Shown here: piece by piece, positions 7,235 through 14,175 of the stretch
Layout of the letters: each line of letters starts with the position of its first letter
Numbering within the stretch: the first letter of the stretch is position 1
Assembly: GCA_938007945.1 (NCBI GenBank)
Contig: CALLME010000035.1
Coordinates: 1 to 14,821, forward strand
Reading direction: 5' to 3'
From: an uncultured Caulobacterales bacterium
Lineage (GTDB): Bacteria; Pseudomonadota; Alphaproteobacteria; Caulobacterales; Maricaulaceae
Length of the DNA: 14,821 nt
Program-made: the position numbers and the translations under genes
The notes under the pieces: generated by a model
The model's input: the letters and a program-made list of their open reading frames with translations, nothing else
Databases searched by the model: none
Told to the model about the DNA's origin: nothing

Positions 7235-8740
7235 TTACCGGCGCATAAATCCGCCGAGTATGCCGCGCGCAATAGCAGCGCCGTGCTTCCCAGCAATTGC
7301 GCGGCCTACTGACGACGCAATACTGCGCGCGCCCGCTTTCATGCCACGCTCAAGAGGTGATTGACGTTTGCGTCCCCGTGATTTGGCTTTTTTCTTAGAT
7401 TGGGGCTTAAGTTCTTCCTGAGCCGCTTTTTCTGCGGCTTTACGTGCCTTTTCCCGCTTAGTGTTCAGAATTTCATAAGCTGATTTTCTATCTACCATAT
7501 CATCATATTTTTCGGCCATAGGGCTGTCAGTAATAATGGCCTTGCGCTCGGAAAGTTTGGCGGGGCCAATACGAGAATAGGGCGGGCGGATAAGTGTTTG
7601 CCCCACGACTTTGGGTCGCCCTTTTTCGTCAAGCATAGAGACCAGAGCTTCTCCAACACCAAGCTCTGAAATTTTATCTACCGTTTTGAAGGCGGGGTTT
7701 GGACGGAAGGCGCTTGCTGACGCACGAATGGCTTTTTGCTCTTTGGGGGTATAGCCGCGCAGGGCGTGCTGAATGCGATTACCAATTTGTCCTAGCACAT
7801 CATCAGGAATATCGGCCGGATTTTGCGTGACGAACCACAGCGAAACTCCTTTGGAGCGAACAAGTCGTGCGACCTGCGTAATCTTCTCAACAAGCGCTTT
7901 GGGGGCTTCGTCAAAAAGAAGATGCGCCTCATCAAAGAAGAAGGCCATGACAGGTTTATCTTGATCGCCGACTTCGGGGAGTTCTTCAAAAAGTTCGCTC
8001 ATCAACCATAAAAGGAATGTGGAATAGAGGCGAGGCGTGATTATCAAATCATCTGCGGCCAAAATATTGACAATGCCTTGTTCGTCATCAGTCATTTGAA
8101 TCAAGTCCGAGAGCGAGAGCGCAGGCTCGCCGAAGAATTTGTCTGCGCCTTCGCGTTCGAGCACGAGTAGGTCGCGAATAATGGCACTGACAGAGACTGA
8201 GGCGATACGGCCATATTCTAAGGACAGTTCTTTGTTATTCTCAGCTATATAAATGAGGGTTGATTTTAGGTCTTTTAAATCGATCAGCGGCCAATCGTGA
8301 TTTTCTGCCACGTCAAAAGCGATGTGCAAAACGCCTTCTTGTGCTTCGGTTAAACCCATGAGACGGGCGAGGAGCATCGGGCCCATATCGGAAATTGTCG
8401 CGCGGATAGGGTGGCCGAGTTTGCCGTGCAAATCCCAAAAGGTCACGGGCATGGCGCTATACTTGTAATTATTTAAGCCAATTTTTTCTGCTCGTGACAG
8501 CAGTTTTTCATGCAATTTATGCACTTCGCTGCCCGATTGAGAAATGCCTGACAAATCGCCCTTCACATCGGCAGCAAAAACAGGCACGCCTGCTTTGGAA
8601 AATCCCTCAGACAAAATTTGGAGCGTGACGGTCTTACCCGTACCCGTCGCGCCAGCAACAAGCCCATGACGGTTTGCACGGCTCAGTAAGAGTTTTTGCG
8701 AAACGCCGTCTGTGTCTTTGCCTAAAAAAATCGTGCTCAT
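7235..8740 (-). CDS. HerA-like DUF853 ATPase (YjgR-type)
   Basis: A 501-residue P-loop NTPase of the DUF853/HerA-like helicase family (E. coli YjgR type). It starts with a short strand segment followed by Walker A GATGTGKT at 30-37, then FAADVKGDLSGIS at about 55-67, and a Walker B with FFFDEAHLLFDE in the middle; LWFVTQNPADIP resembles a sensor region. The last 70 residues are highly basic (KKKAKSRGRKR) and end in a Gly/Ala/Arg-rich helix. The family is related to FtsK/HerA DNA-translocating ATPases, but the cellular role of DUF853 proteins is not established. There is no NurA-like nuclease gene beside it. The ATG at 8740 is preceded by a strong AGGAGG about 4 bases away. It is divergent from the permease gene across 95 bases. 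Confidence 0.93.
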   Translation of the reverse strand: MSTIFLGKDTDGVSQKLLLSRANRHGLVAGATGTGKTVTLQILSEGFSKAGVPVFAADVKGDLSGISQSGSEVHKLHEKLLSRAEKIGLNNYKYSAMPVTFWDLHGKLGHPIRATISDMGPMLLARLMGLTEAQEGVLHIAFDVAENHDWPLIDLKDLKSTLIYIAENNKELSLEYGRIASVSVSAIIRDLLVLEREGADKFFGEPALSLSDLIQMTDDEQGIVNILAADDLIITPRLYSTFLLWLMSELFEELPEVGDQDKPVMAFFFDEAHLLFDEAPKALVEKITQVARLVRSKGVSLWFVTQNPADIPDDVLGQIGNRIQHALRGYTPKEQKAIRASASAFRPNPAFKTVDKISELGVGEALVSMLDEKGRPKVVGQTLIRPPYSRIGPAKLSERKAIITDSPMAEKYDDMVDRKSAYEILNTKREKARKAAEKAAQEELKPQSKKKAKSRGRKRQSPLERGMKAGARSIASSVGRAIAGKHGAAIARGILGGFMRR

Positions 8741-8801
8741 AAGCCCTCCTCCATTCGGTAAGTCGTTTATGATGGCGCAAAGCTGAACGCAAGCTAAGTG
8801 G

Positions 8802-8829
8802 TTGGCAAAAGAAGAGAGCTGTGTAGTTT
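8802..8829 (+). promoter_or_regulatory. Promoter of the AI-2E/PerM-type permease gene (leaderless layout)
   Basis: TTGGCA (8802-8807; 5 of 6 consensus), a 16-base spacer and TAGTTT (8824-8829; 3 of 6, keeping the first TA and final T) are followed by 6 bases and ATG at 8836. The predicted +1 is the start codon. A GAGAG at 8813-8817 is too far from the ATG to be a normal ribosome-binding site and would not be transcribed. Confidence 0.4.
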
Positions 8830-8835
8830 AGCGCC

Positions 8836-9942
8836 ATGGAACTTTCGACAGACAAAACGATTCGCGCGAGCTTGCTGTTTCTGGCCTTTATAGCGTTGAC
8901 ATGGGGGATTTACCGCACAGCCCATATTATCGCTCCTATCGCTTTGGCTGTCTTTATCTGGTTGATAATTGACGCTTTCGCACAATGGCTGGACAAGTTG
9001 TCCTCAAAGTTCCCCTATTGGCTTGCCCTCACTATTGCTGTGCTTACCGTTGTGGCAGGTCTCGTCGGCATTGTGCTTATCATTGCGGATACAGCACAAG
9101 AAGTTTCGAAGGAGGCCCCGAAATATCAAGCGCGCCTCACGGAGATTTTCTCTTGGATGAGTCATAACCCTCTGTTTGAACGCTTTTTAGGCGAGAATGT
9201 TACCTTTTCAGAGTTGTCAAATCGGTTTGAACTCAATCAAAAGCTCCAGACGCTGATGGCGGGATTTGCGTCAACTATTCAAGGTGTCGCCTCAAATTTT
9301 GCGCTTATCGCACTTTATGTTGTATTCTTATTTGCTGCACAATCGAACTTCCCCAAGAAAATGGATGATCTGTTCCCAGATAAAGCGCGCCGCGACCAAG
9401 CTTCAAAAGTCGGTACACGTATTCGCCATTCCATTGAAAAATATCTGGGCGTGCAGACGGTTATCTCCCTTATGCAGACCGTACTTAGCTATATCATCAT
9501 GGCGTCGATGGGCTTGGATAATGCGCTATTTTGGGCGTTGGTCATATTTATCCTGAACTATATTCCAATTGTGGGCGGCCTCGCTGCTGTGGTGCTACCT
9601 GTCATGTTTGCCCTCGTGCAGTTTGAGAGCGCGGCGATGATTGCCTTGCTTACGGGGCTATTATTTGCCGTGCAATTCGTCATTGGGAATACCATCCAGC
9701 CTAAAATGATGGGCGACAGTATGAATTTGTCAGCTCTCGTTGTCGTGCTGTCTTTGACGCTTTGGCAAGCCTTGCTCGGCGGCGTTGGGGCGTTCCTTTC
9801 TGCGCCGCTCACCGTCATCATTATGATTATTCTGGCGCAGTTCAAAACAACGCATTGGATTGCGGTGCTCCTATCAGCGGACGGGCAGCCTGACCTTGAC
9901 GAAGAGGATAAGAAACGCGCAAATGTTCAACCGTCTATGTAA
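8836..9942 (+). CDS. AI-2E family transporter / PerM-like permease (UPF0118)
   Basis: A 368-residue polytopic membrane protein of the AI-2E/PerM family. Hydrophobic segments lie at about 11-25, 30-48, 61-84, 148-168, 205-225, 230-275 (paired), 273-286 and 298-336. Between the third and fourth is a soluble stretch (about 86-147), typical of the family. The signature regions NYIPIVGGLAAVVLP (241-255) and GNTIQPKMMG (284-293), followed by a long LSLTLWQALLGGVGAFLSAP segment, are intact. Members have been linked to autoinducer-2 export, and some to sodium/proton exchange; the substrate here is unknown. The C-terminus is charged and cytoplasmic. It is divergent from the HerA-like ATPase gene and may be leaderless. 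Confidence 0.92.
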   Translation: MELSTDKTIRASLLFLAFIALTWGIYRTAHIIAPIALAVFIWLIIDAFAQWLDKLSSKFPYWLALTIAVLTVVAGLVGIVLIIADTAQEVSKEAPKYQARLTEIFSWMSHNPLFERFLGENVTFSELSNRFELNQKLQTLMAGFASTIQGVASNFALIALYVVFLFAAQSNFPKKMDDLFPDKARRDQASKVGTRIRHSIEKYLGVQTVISLMQTVLSYIIMASMGLDNALFWALVIFILNYIPIVGGLAAVVLPVMFALVQFESAAMIALLTGLLFAVQFVIGNTIQPKMMGDSMNLSALVVVLSLTLWQALLGGVGAFLSAPLTVIIMIILAQFKTTHWIAVLLSADGQPDLDEEDKKRANVQPSM

Positions 9943-10026
9943 AACTTGATGCCTGTTAAAAGGGCTCACTAAACTGTGATGCAATTGACATTGGTAAGCT
10001 TAACTCTGTTGTGGTCTACAACATTT

Positions 10027-10713
10027 ATGACATATTCAAATTACATTCCTAGATCTTTCCGTAAAATAGCCCTTGGCACGGTGTTATCACTAAGTGCCTT
10101 TAGCTTCGCAAATGCAAATGAGGTGCCGTCGACCGTGGTGGAGTTGTTCACGTCCCAAGGCTGCTCGTCCTGTCCGCCTGCCAATGAGTTTGTTGGCAAG
10201 CTAAGCGAAGATGACGATGTGCTCGTCCTGACATATGGTGTGACCTATTGGGATTATCTGGGTTGGAAAGATACTTTCGCAGACCCAGAGTTTACGAAAC
10301 GTCAGCGTGACTACGGCGAAGCTTTTGGTATTGGCAATGTTTACACGCCGCAAATTGTCCTCAACGGCTCTGCCCATAGTCCGCGCTATACAAAGCGTGA
10401 CGTAGAGACGATGACCCTTACACCTGTTGAGCTGTCGGAAGAGTTTGCACTTGAAGATGGTGAAGTGAGCTTCGCAGCCCCGCAAGATGTTGTGATTGTG
10501 ACTTATAAACCAGGCTGGCAAAATGTTCCCGTCAAGGCAGGCGAAAATCATGGCCGTACCTTGCGTCTCGCAAATGTTGTGACAGACGTGCAAGCCATCA
10601 AGTCTGGCGGTGTCTTCAAAAGAGAGCTTGAAAAAGGCTATGCCGTTGCGGCTTTGGTGCATGATCCGAAAACGATGAAGGTGACGACTGCCAAAGTCTT
10701 TCAGCCTGAATAG
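10027..10713 (+). CDS. Secreted DUF1223 thioredoxin-fold protein
   Basis: DUF1223 proteins are exported thioredoxin-like proteins of unknown function. From ATG 10027 the product is 228 residues with a standard signal peptide: basic n-region (RSFRK), hydrophobic core (IALGTVLSLSAFSFA) and a likely cut after ANA30. The mature part carries CSSC at 46-49 in VELFTSQGCSSCP, the family block YWDYLGWKDTF at 74-84 and VYTPQIVLNG at 105-114, whose proline sits like the cis-Pro of thioredoxins. An in-frame ATG at 9976 would add 17 residues with a second hydrophobic stretch. I prefer 10027 because the only good -35 (TTGACA, 9985-9990) lies downstream of 9976, though no convincing -10 or Shine-Dalgarno is seen. 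Adjacency of DUF1223 and DUF2794 genes recurs in alphaproteobacteria, from memory. Confidence 0.88.
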   Translation: MTYSNYIPRSFRKIALGTVLSLSAFSFANANEVPSTVVELFTSQGCSSCPPANEFVGKLSEDDDVLVLTYGVTYWDYLGWKDTFADPEFTKRQRDYGEAFGIGNVYTPQIVLNGSAHSPRYTKRDVETMTLTPVELSEEFALEDGEVSFAAPQDVVIVTYKPGWQNVPVKAGENHGRTLRLANVVTDVQAIKSGGVFKRELEKGYAVAALVHDPKTMKVTTAKVFQPE

Positions 10714-10750
10714 CTTGATTTAAAAAATTTAGATTTCTGGAGTTAAAACC

Positions 10751-10940
10751 GCTCGGTGAGTCGACTCGAAAGCGGGGCTGGTCGCTTTCGAGTCGTCCAC
10801 CGATAGCTAATAGGGAAGCACCGGTATCGAATGTCGGATTGGGAGAACCGACATGTAAGCTCGCGCGATGGCGACGAAGATAAGCAAGAGGCCCACGGAA
10901 GGGCTGGGGGGCTGTAAAAACCTAGGGCCTGCAACTCAGC
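10751..10940 (+). ncRNA. Candidate structured RNA, cobalamin-riboswitch-like, unassigned
   Basis: Most of the 388-base gap between the DUF1223 and DUF2794 genes is not coding but folds well. Three perfect stems occur in order: CGGTG/CACCG (10754-10758/10798-10802) enclosing an 11-base stem GACTCGAAAGC/GCTTTCGAGTC (10763-10773/10784-10794, 10-base loop); ATGTCGG/CCGACAT (10831-10837/10848-10854, 10-base loop); and AGGCCC/GGGCCT (10889-10894/10925-10930). Between them lie segments reminiscent of cobalamin riboswitches: TAATAGGGAA (10808-10817), CGAAT (10828-10832), CCGACATGTAAG (10848-10859), GGAAG (10897-10901) and CTAGGGCCTGC near the B12-box position (10922-10932). The canonical core is not fully kept, no B12 gene is downstream, and the DUF2794 promoter lies after the element. 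It could be a degenerate riboswitch, an unrelated small RNA or an intergenic repeat. No convincing promoter or terminator of its own is visible. Confidence 0.35.
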
Positions 10941-10982
10941 AACAAATAGGATATGATGAGGTAAAGGGGCGGCAACGGGTCC

Positions 10983-11090
10983 GAATTACGGCCAAAAAGA
11001 GGCAATTTGTGACAATGTCGCAAGAGAGATTAATTTGCATTAACCGTAATTATCATAGCAATTCTATCTTGAACGGGACTTGAATTACGG
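10983..11090. repeat. Three copies of AATTACGG around the DUF2794 promoter
   Basis: GAATTACGG occurs at 10983-10991 and 11082-11090, and the inverted copy CCGTAATT at 11044-11051. The third copy lies exactly between the proposed -35 and -10 of the DUF2794 gene. Spacing of the copies' centres is about 60 and 39 bases. This arrangement is typical of operators for a DNA-looping or dimeric regulator, but no such regulator is identified. The rest of 10941-11068 shows no gene. Confidence 0.45.
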
Positions 11091-11096
11091 TAACTT
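11069..11096 (+). promoter_or_regulatory. Promoter of the DUF2794 gene (leaderless layout)
   Basis: TTGAAC (11069-11074; 4 of 6), a 16-base spacer and TAACTT (11091-11096; 3 of 6, keeping TA and the last T) are followed by 5 bases and ATG at 11102. The start codon falls at or next to +1 and no Shine-Dalgarno precedes it. An AATTACGG copy fills half of the spacer. Confidence 0.45.
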
Positions 11097-11101
11097 ATTG
11101 T

Positions 11102-11488
11102 ATGAGCTCGAAAATTGTCCCGCTACATCCGCAAAATAAAACCACTCCAGAGCCGCGTCGCCTGACCTCGTCGCAAGTATATGAAAACACTCAAGTCGCG
11201 TTTCAACGTACTGAACTTGCACTGATTCTCAATGTCTATGGACAGATGGTCAGCCAAGGGGAGTGGAAAGATTACGCTATGGACTTCCTCAAAGATCGCG
11301 CGATTTTTTCTATTTATCGGCGCGCGAGTGAGCAGCCACTATACCGCATAGAAAAAACGCCAGGACTGAAAGATAAGCAGGGGCAGTATAGCGTTATCGC
11401 ACCGGGCGGGCTGATCATGAAACGGGGACATGACTTAAAAGCTGTGCTGCGCGTCTTTGATAAAATGCGTTTTCGCGTCACGCGCTAG
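11102..11488 (+). CDS. DUF2794 family protein
   Basis: A 128-residue soluble protein matching the DUF2794 family of alphaproteobacteria: VAFQRTELALILNVYGQMV (about 32-50), GEWKDYAMDFLKDRAIFSIY (about 53-72), PLYRIEKTP (about 79-87) and a C-terminal KRGHDLKAVLRVFDK. The function of the family is unknown. Length is normal. The first 25 residues are polar and probably flexible. The gene stands alone, with an operator-like repeat cluster and a predicted leaderless promoter upstream and a strong bidirectional terminator 22 bases after its stop. Its preserved neighbour is the DUF1223 gene. The unusual care in its upstream region suggests regulated expression. Confidence 0.9.
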   Translation: MSSKIVPLHPQNKTTPEPRRLTSSQVYENTQVAFQRTELALILNVYGQMVSQGEWKDYAMDFLKDRAIFSIYRRASEQPLYRIEKTPGLKDKQGQYSVIAPGGLIMKRGHDLKAVLRVFDKMRFRVTR

Positions 11489-11509
11489 TAGATTGGTTTG
11501 AACCATAAA

Positions 11510-11541
11510 AAAACCCCGCGAGACAAAGTCTGCGGGGTTTT
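11510..11541. terminator. Bidirectional rho-independent terminator
   Basis: AAAACCCCGC (11510-11519) pairs with GCGGGGTTTT (11532-11541), extended by AGAC/GTCT with one bulged G and an AAA loop. It is followed by TTTTGTATTTTT on the + strand and by seven Ts on the minus strand. It ends both the DUF2794 gene (+) and the Bax inhibitor-1 gene (-). Confidence 0.93.
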
Positions 11542-11560
11542 GTATTTTTGTGATTAGCGA

Positions 11561-12283
11561 TTAATCGCGACCAAACAAGCTCATCAAGATTTGGAACATG
11601 TTCACGAATGCAAGTAGCAGCGACGCTGCGCCGTAAGCTGACATCTTGCTCATCATGGCTTCATTGCCCGCTGCGCTATAGTAAACGCGCTTGAGCATTT
11701 GTGTTTCCCAAGCCGTAATCATAGCAATTGCGCCTAGAGCAATAACGTTGATGATGATGTCCATCGGACCTGTCGGACGAAGGGCAGGGAAGAACATGCC
11801 AAGCACGTTAATTGCGATGTAACCAATAAAGGCTGCAAATGCATATTTGACGAATGTCGAAAGGTTGCGCTGGGTCGAATAACCAAACAAGCTAAGCGCA
11901 GCAAACATGGCGACCGTCATGAAGAATATCTTCGCGATAATCATTCCTGGCACAAATGCAGAGACGGCTGACATGAACATACCCATAAAGGCCGCAAAAC
12001 CAAATAGGAATGTCTGAACGCCGCCGAGACTCATCGTTGGCAGTTTGCGTCCGACTGCACCAAATAACAGCGGGATAGCAAAGATAAACGCCAAGACGAT
12101 AATGGGGTTACGTAGCATGCCCAGTAGTTGCGGATTAGACTGAATAGCTTGTCCACCAAAATAAGCGACACCTGCCGTCACTGCCATAGCCATGGCCATA
12201 TAGCGGTACGTACCAAGCATAAAATTCTTGAGGCCGACATCGACCTTTGCTGAGTTGCCTACAGCATTATTGAACTGATTCAT
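11561..12283 (-). CDS. Bax inhibitor-1/YccA family membrane protein
   Basis: A 240-residue protein with about seven hydrophobic helices (near 27-45, 59-77, 88-110, 112-136, 145-166, 174-192 and 216-237), the layout of the BI-1/YccA family (TMBIM, UPF0005). FGYSTQRNLSTF at 133-144 matches the YGYTTKRDLS region of E. coli YbhL. The family includes pH-sensitive calcium leak channels and regulators of the FtsH protease; the role here is unknown. Oddly, the AYDTQ motif reads AWETQ (191-195) and the LYLDFINLF motif reads LLLAFVNMF (222-230), so both conserved aspartates are replaced. The ATG at 12283 has AGGAG 8 bases upstream. It shares the terminator with DUF2794 and is divergent from the aldo-keto reductase operon. 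Confidence 0.92.
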   Translation of the reverse strand: MNQFNNAVGNSAKVDVGLKNFMLGTYRYMAMAMAVTAGVAYFGGQAIQSNPQLLGMLRNPIIVLAFIFAIPLLFGAVGRKLPTMSLGGVQTFLFGFAAFMGMFMSAVSAFVPGMIIAKIFFMTVAMFAALSLFGYSTQRNLSTFVKYAFAAFIGYIAINVLGMFFPALRPTGPMDIIINVIALGAIAMITAWETQMLKRVYYSAAGNEAMMSKMSAYGAASLLLAFVNMFQILMSLFGRD

Positions 12284-12331
12284 TTAAATTGCTCCTATCA
12301 AAGCTCTACCGTTGTCACGGCAATTAACACC

Positions 12332-12360
12332 TATATAGTGCATTTGAGTGAAGATTCCAA
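12332..12360 (-). promoter_or_regulatory. Promoter of the Bax inhibitor-1 family gene
   Basis: On the minus strand TTGGAA (12360-12355), a 17-base spacer and TATATA (12337-12332) form a sigma-70-like promoter, giving a leader of about 40 bases before the ATG with a normal Shine-Dalgarno. A GATTC (GANTC type, CcrM methylation target in this class) overlaps the -35 at 12353-12357. Confidence 0.55.
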
Positions 12361-12406
12361 GTATTCCCCACATTCAATTAAATTATGTTTTTTAAAGGTT
12401 TAAACT

Positions 12407-13456
12407 ATGGAAAAGAGAGAATTAGGCCGCACAGGCGATATGGTGACATCTGTTTGCCTTGGCACGATGACGTGGGGTGAACAAAACACCGAAGCGGAGG
12501 CGCATGAGCAGCTTGATTACGCCATAGATCGCGGCATTAATTTCATTGATGTAGCAGAAATGTATCCCGTGCCCGCCCGCGCAGAGACGCAAGGCCGCAC
12601 TGAAGAGTATATAGGTACATGGATAAGCGCGCGCAAAAAGCGCGATGATTTTTATCTGGCAACGAAGATTACAGGCCGCTCTGGCATGACATGGACGCGC
12701 GACGGCAAAGTTGGCATGACGCGCCATACCAAAGCGCAGATTGATGAGGCTGTGAAGAAGTCGCTCAAACGGCTTCAAACGGACTATATCGATCTCTATC
12801 AACTGCATTGGCCTGACCGCCCGCTACAAGGTTTTGGCTTCCACAGCTATCATGACTATGACACCAACGACATGGAGTCGCTCTTTGATATTCTCACCGC
12901 GCTCGATGCCCATGTGACAGCGGGTAATATCCGTCATATTGGACTTTCTAACGAGAGCGCATGGGGGATGATGAAATTTGTGGAACTGGCCGAGACGCAC
13001 AACTTGCCGCGTATCGCCTCTATCCAAAACGTCTACAGCCTCGTCGCGCGGCGCTTTGACTATGCGCAAGCCGAGATTGCTATGCGCGAAGACGTGGGGC
13101 TTCTACCATACTCAATTCTGGGTATGGGCTACCTCACAGGTAAATATGATGACGGCTCGGCCCCTAAAGGCTCGCGTAAGGATTTGTTCCCAGAGTTTTT
13201 GGGCCGCTATCACAATGACGGCGGGCTGGACGCGATTAAGGCGTGTAACGAGGCCGCCCGAGACCTTGGCCTTACGCCTGCGCAATTTGCCCAAAAGTTC
13301 ACAGAGCAACGCGAATTTGTCACCTCCAATATTATCGGCGCGACGACGATGGAGCAGCTTAAAGACAATATCGATGCCCACGACATTGAATGGACGGAAG
13401 AGATGGAAAAAGCCGCGCACCAAATTCACAAAAAGTATCGTTCACCTGTTTGCTAG
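12407..13456 (+). CDS. NADP(H)-dependent aldo-keto reductase, Tas-like
   Basis: A 349-residue TIM-barrel aldo-keto reductase most like E. coli Tas: LGTMTWGEQNTEAEAHEQLD near 18-37, IDVAEMYPVP at 47-56, KRLQTDYIDLYQLHWP at 121-136 and a C-terminal GATTMEQLKDNI. The catalytic tetrad is complete: D48, Y53, K87 and H134. Such enzymes reduce aldehydes and ketones with NADPH in the cytosol; the natural substrate of Tas-type members is not settled. The ATG at 12407 follows AAAGG by 8 bases. It is the first gene of a two-gene operon, with the phosphodiesterase gene starting 3 bases after its stop, and is divergent from the Bax inhibitor-1 gene. Confidence 0.95.
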   Translation: MEKRELGRTGDMVTSVCLGTMTWGEQNTEAEAHEQLDYAIDRGINFIDVAEMYPVPARAETQGRTEEYIGTWISARKKRDDFYLATKITGRSGMTWTRDGKVGMTRHTKAQIDEAVKKSLKRLQTDYIDLYQLHWPDRPLQGFGFHSYHDYDTNDMESLFDILTALDAHVTAGNIRHIGLSNESAWGMMKFVELAETHNLPRIASIQNVYSLVARRFDYAQAEIAMREDVGLLPYSILGMGYLTGKYDDGSAPKGSRKDLFPEFLGRYHNDGGLDAIKACNEAARDLGLTPAQFAQKFTEQREFVTSNIIGATTMEQLKDNIDAHDIEWTEEMEKAAHQIHKKYRSPVC

Positions 13457-13459
13457 CCC

Positions 13460-14017
13460 ATGCGCTTATTTACGGCGCTTCGCCTGCATCCCGACATCAT
13501 CCGAGACATCGCGCGCGTACAGCGCGGGGTGGCAGGTGCGCGTTGGACAGACGAGAGTAAGCTCCATATCACCACGGCGTTTTACGGCAATGTGAGCCTC
13601 GATCAGGCGGAAACGCTGGACTACGAACTCGCCCAAATTAAGCAGAAATCCCTGACGCTACAGCTCGAAGGATCTGGTCATTTCGGGACGCTAGAGCCGC
13701 GTCAACTCTGGCTCGGTGTGAAGAAAAATGATGGGCTTATCGCGCTCCACGAAAAATGCAAAGCCGCCGCGCGCAGGGCAGGGCTCGTGCTCGAAAAACG
13801 TAAATTCACGCCCCACGTCACGCTCGCCTATCTCCGCCACACCCCGCCAGAGCGCGTCATCGCATTTGAAACACGGACCTCACGCTTTAATACTAAGCCG
13901 TTTTTAGTCGACGAAATGGAGTTAGTCTCAAGCTGGCCGAGCCCCAAGAAAAGCGCCAAAGGCGTGGCGAATACCTATGCGGTAGAGGCGACATACCCCT
14001 TTTTTGGGCGGGGTTAG
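13460..14017 (+). CDS. thpR: RNA 2',3'-cyclic phosphodiesterase (LigT/ThpR)
   Basis: A 185-residue protein of the 2H phosphoesterase superfamily with both catalytic HxT motifs: HITTAF at 36-41 and HVTLAY at 119-124. It opens with MRLFTALRL, typical of ThpR, which opens 2',3'-cyclic phosphates on RNA (and can ligate tRNA half-molecules in vitro). Length fits the family. It starts 3 bases after the aldo-keto reductase stop with no Shine-Dalgarno, so translation is probably coupled. It is followed by two palindromic repeat elements, which could also end transcription. Confidence 0.93.
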   Translation: MRLFTALRLHPDIIRDIARVQRGVAGARWTDESKLHITTAFYGNVSLDQAETLDYELAQIKQKSLTLQLEGSGHFGTLEPRQLWLGVKKNDGLIALHEKCKAAARRAGLVLEKRKFTPHVTLAYLRHTPPERVIAFETRTSRFNTKPFLVDEMELVSSWPSPKKSAKGVANTYAVEATYPFFGRG

Positions 14018-14057
14018 CAATATATTCCTTTTTGTGGCGGAACTAGTATTCGTTTAT

Positions 14058-14156
14058 CCTCATCCTGAGGAATTCGCGCAGCGAATGTCTCGAAGGATTG
14101 GTGCGTTGGGAAGCGACCCTTCGAGTCCCGTCGCTTCGCGACGCCTCAGGGTGAGG
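14058..14156. repeat. Dispersed palindromic repeat, CCTCATCCTGAGG type
   Basis: A 99-base imperfect inverted repeat. The ends CCTCATCCTGAGG (14058-14070) and CCTCAGGGTGAGG (14144-14156) pair with one mismatch; inside, CTCGAAGG (14089-14096) pairs with CCTTCGAG (14118-14125). Two minor hairpins sit on the arms: TTCGC/GCGAA (14073-14085) and CGTCGC/GCGACG (14129-14143). From memory, elements of this layout occur in many copies in alphaproteobacterial genomes. Copy number in this genome cannot be seen here. Confidence 0.8.
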
Positions 14157-14175
14157 CTAAGTTTCAAAAACAGAT

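Noticed and set aside
9976..10026. Upstream ATG for the DUF1223 protein
   Set aside because: It adds a second hydrophobic stretch before a complete signal peptide and lies upstream of the only good -35 box. It cannot be fully excluded.
10752..10773. Hammerhead-ribozyme-like GGTGA...GAAA in the first hairpin
   Set aside because: The core CUGAUGA is not present and the stems needed around it do not form; the segment pairs with 10784-10802 instead.
10741..10980. RNase P RNA, tmRNA, 6S or SRP RNA in the structured gap
   Set aside because: None of the conserved core sequences I know for these RNAs can be found.
10868..11083. A 71-codon open frame in the DUF1223-DUF2794 gap
   Set aside because: It has no ribosome-binding site, unremarkable composition and no recognisable motif, and it overlaps the structured element and the DUF2794 control region.
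12978..13595. Long open frame overlapping the aldo-keto reductase and thpR genes in another frame
   Set aside because: It is a shadow of two genes with intact catalytic motifs, and its translation has no family features.
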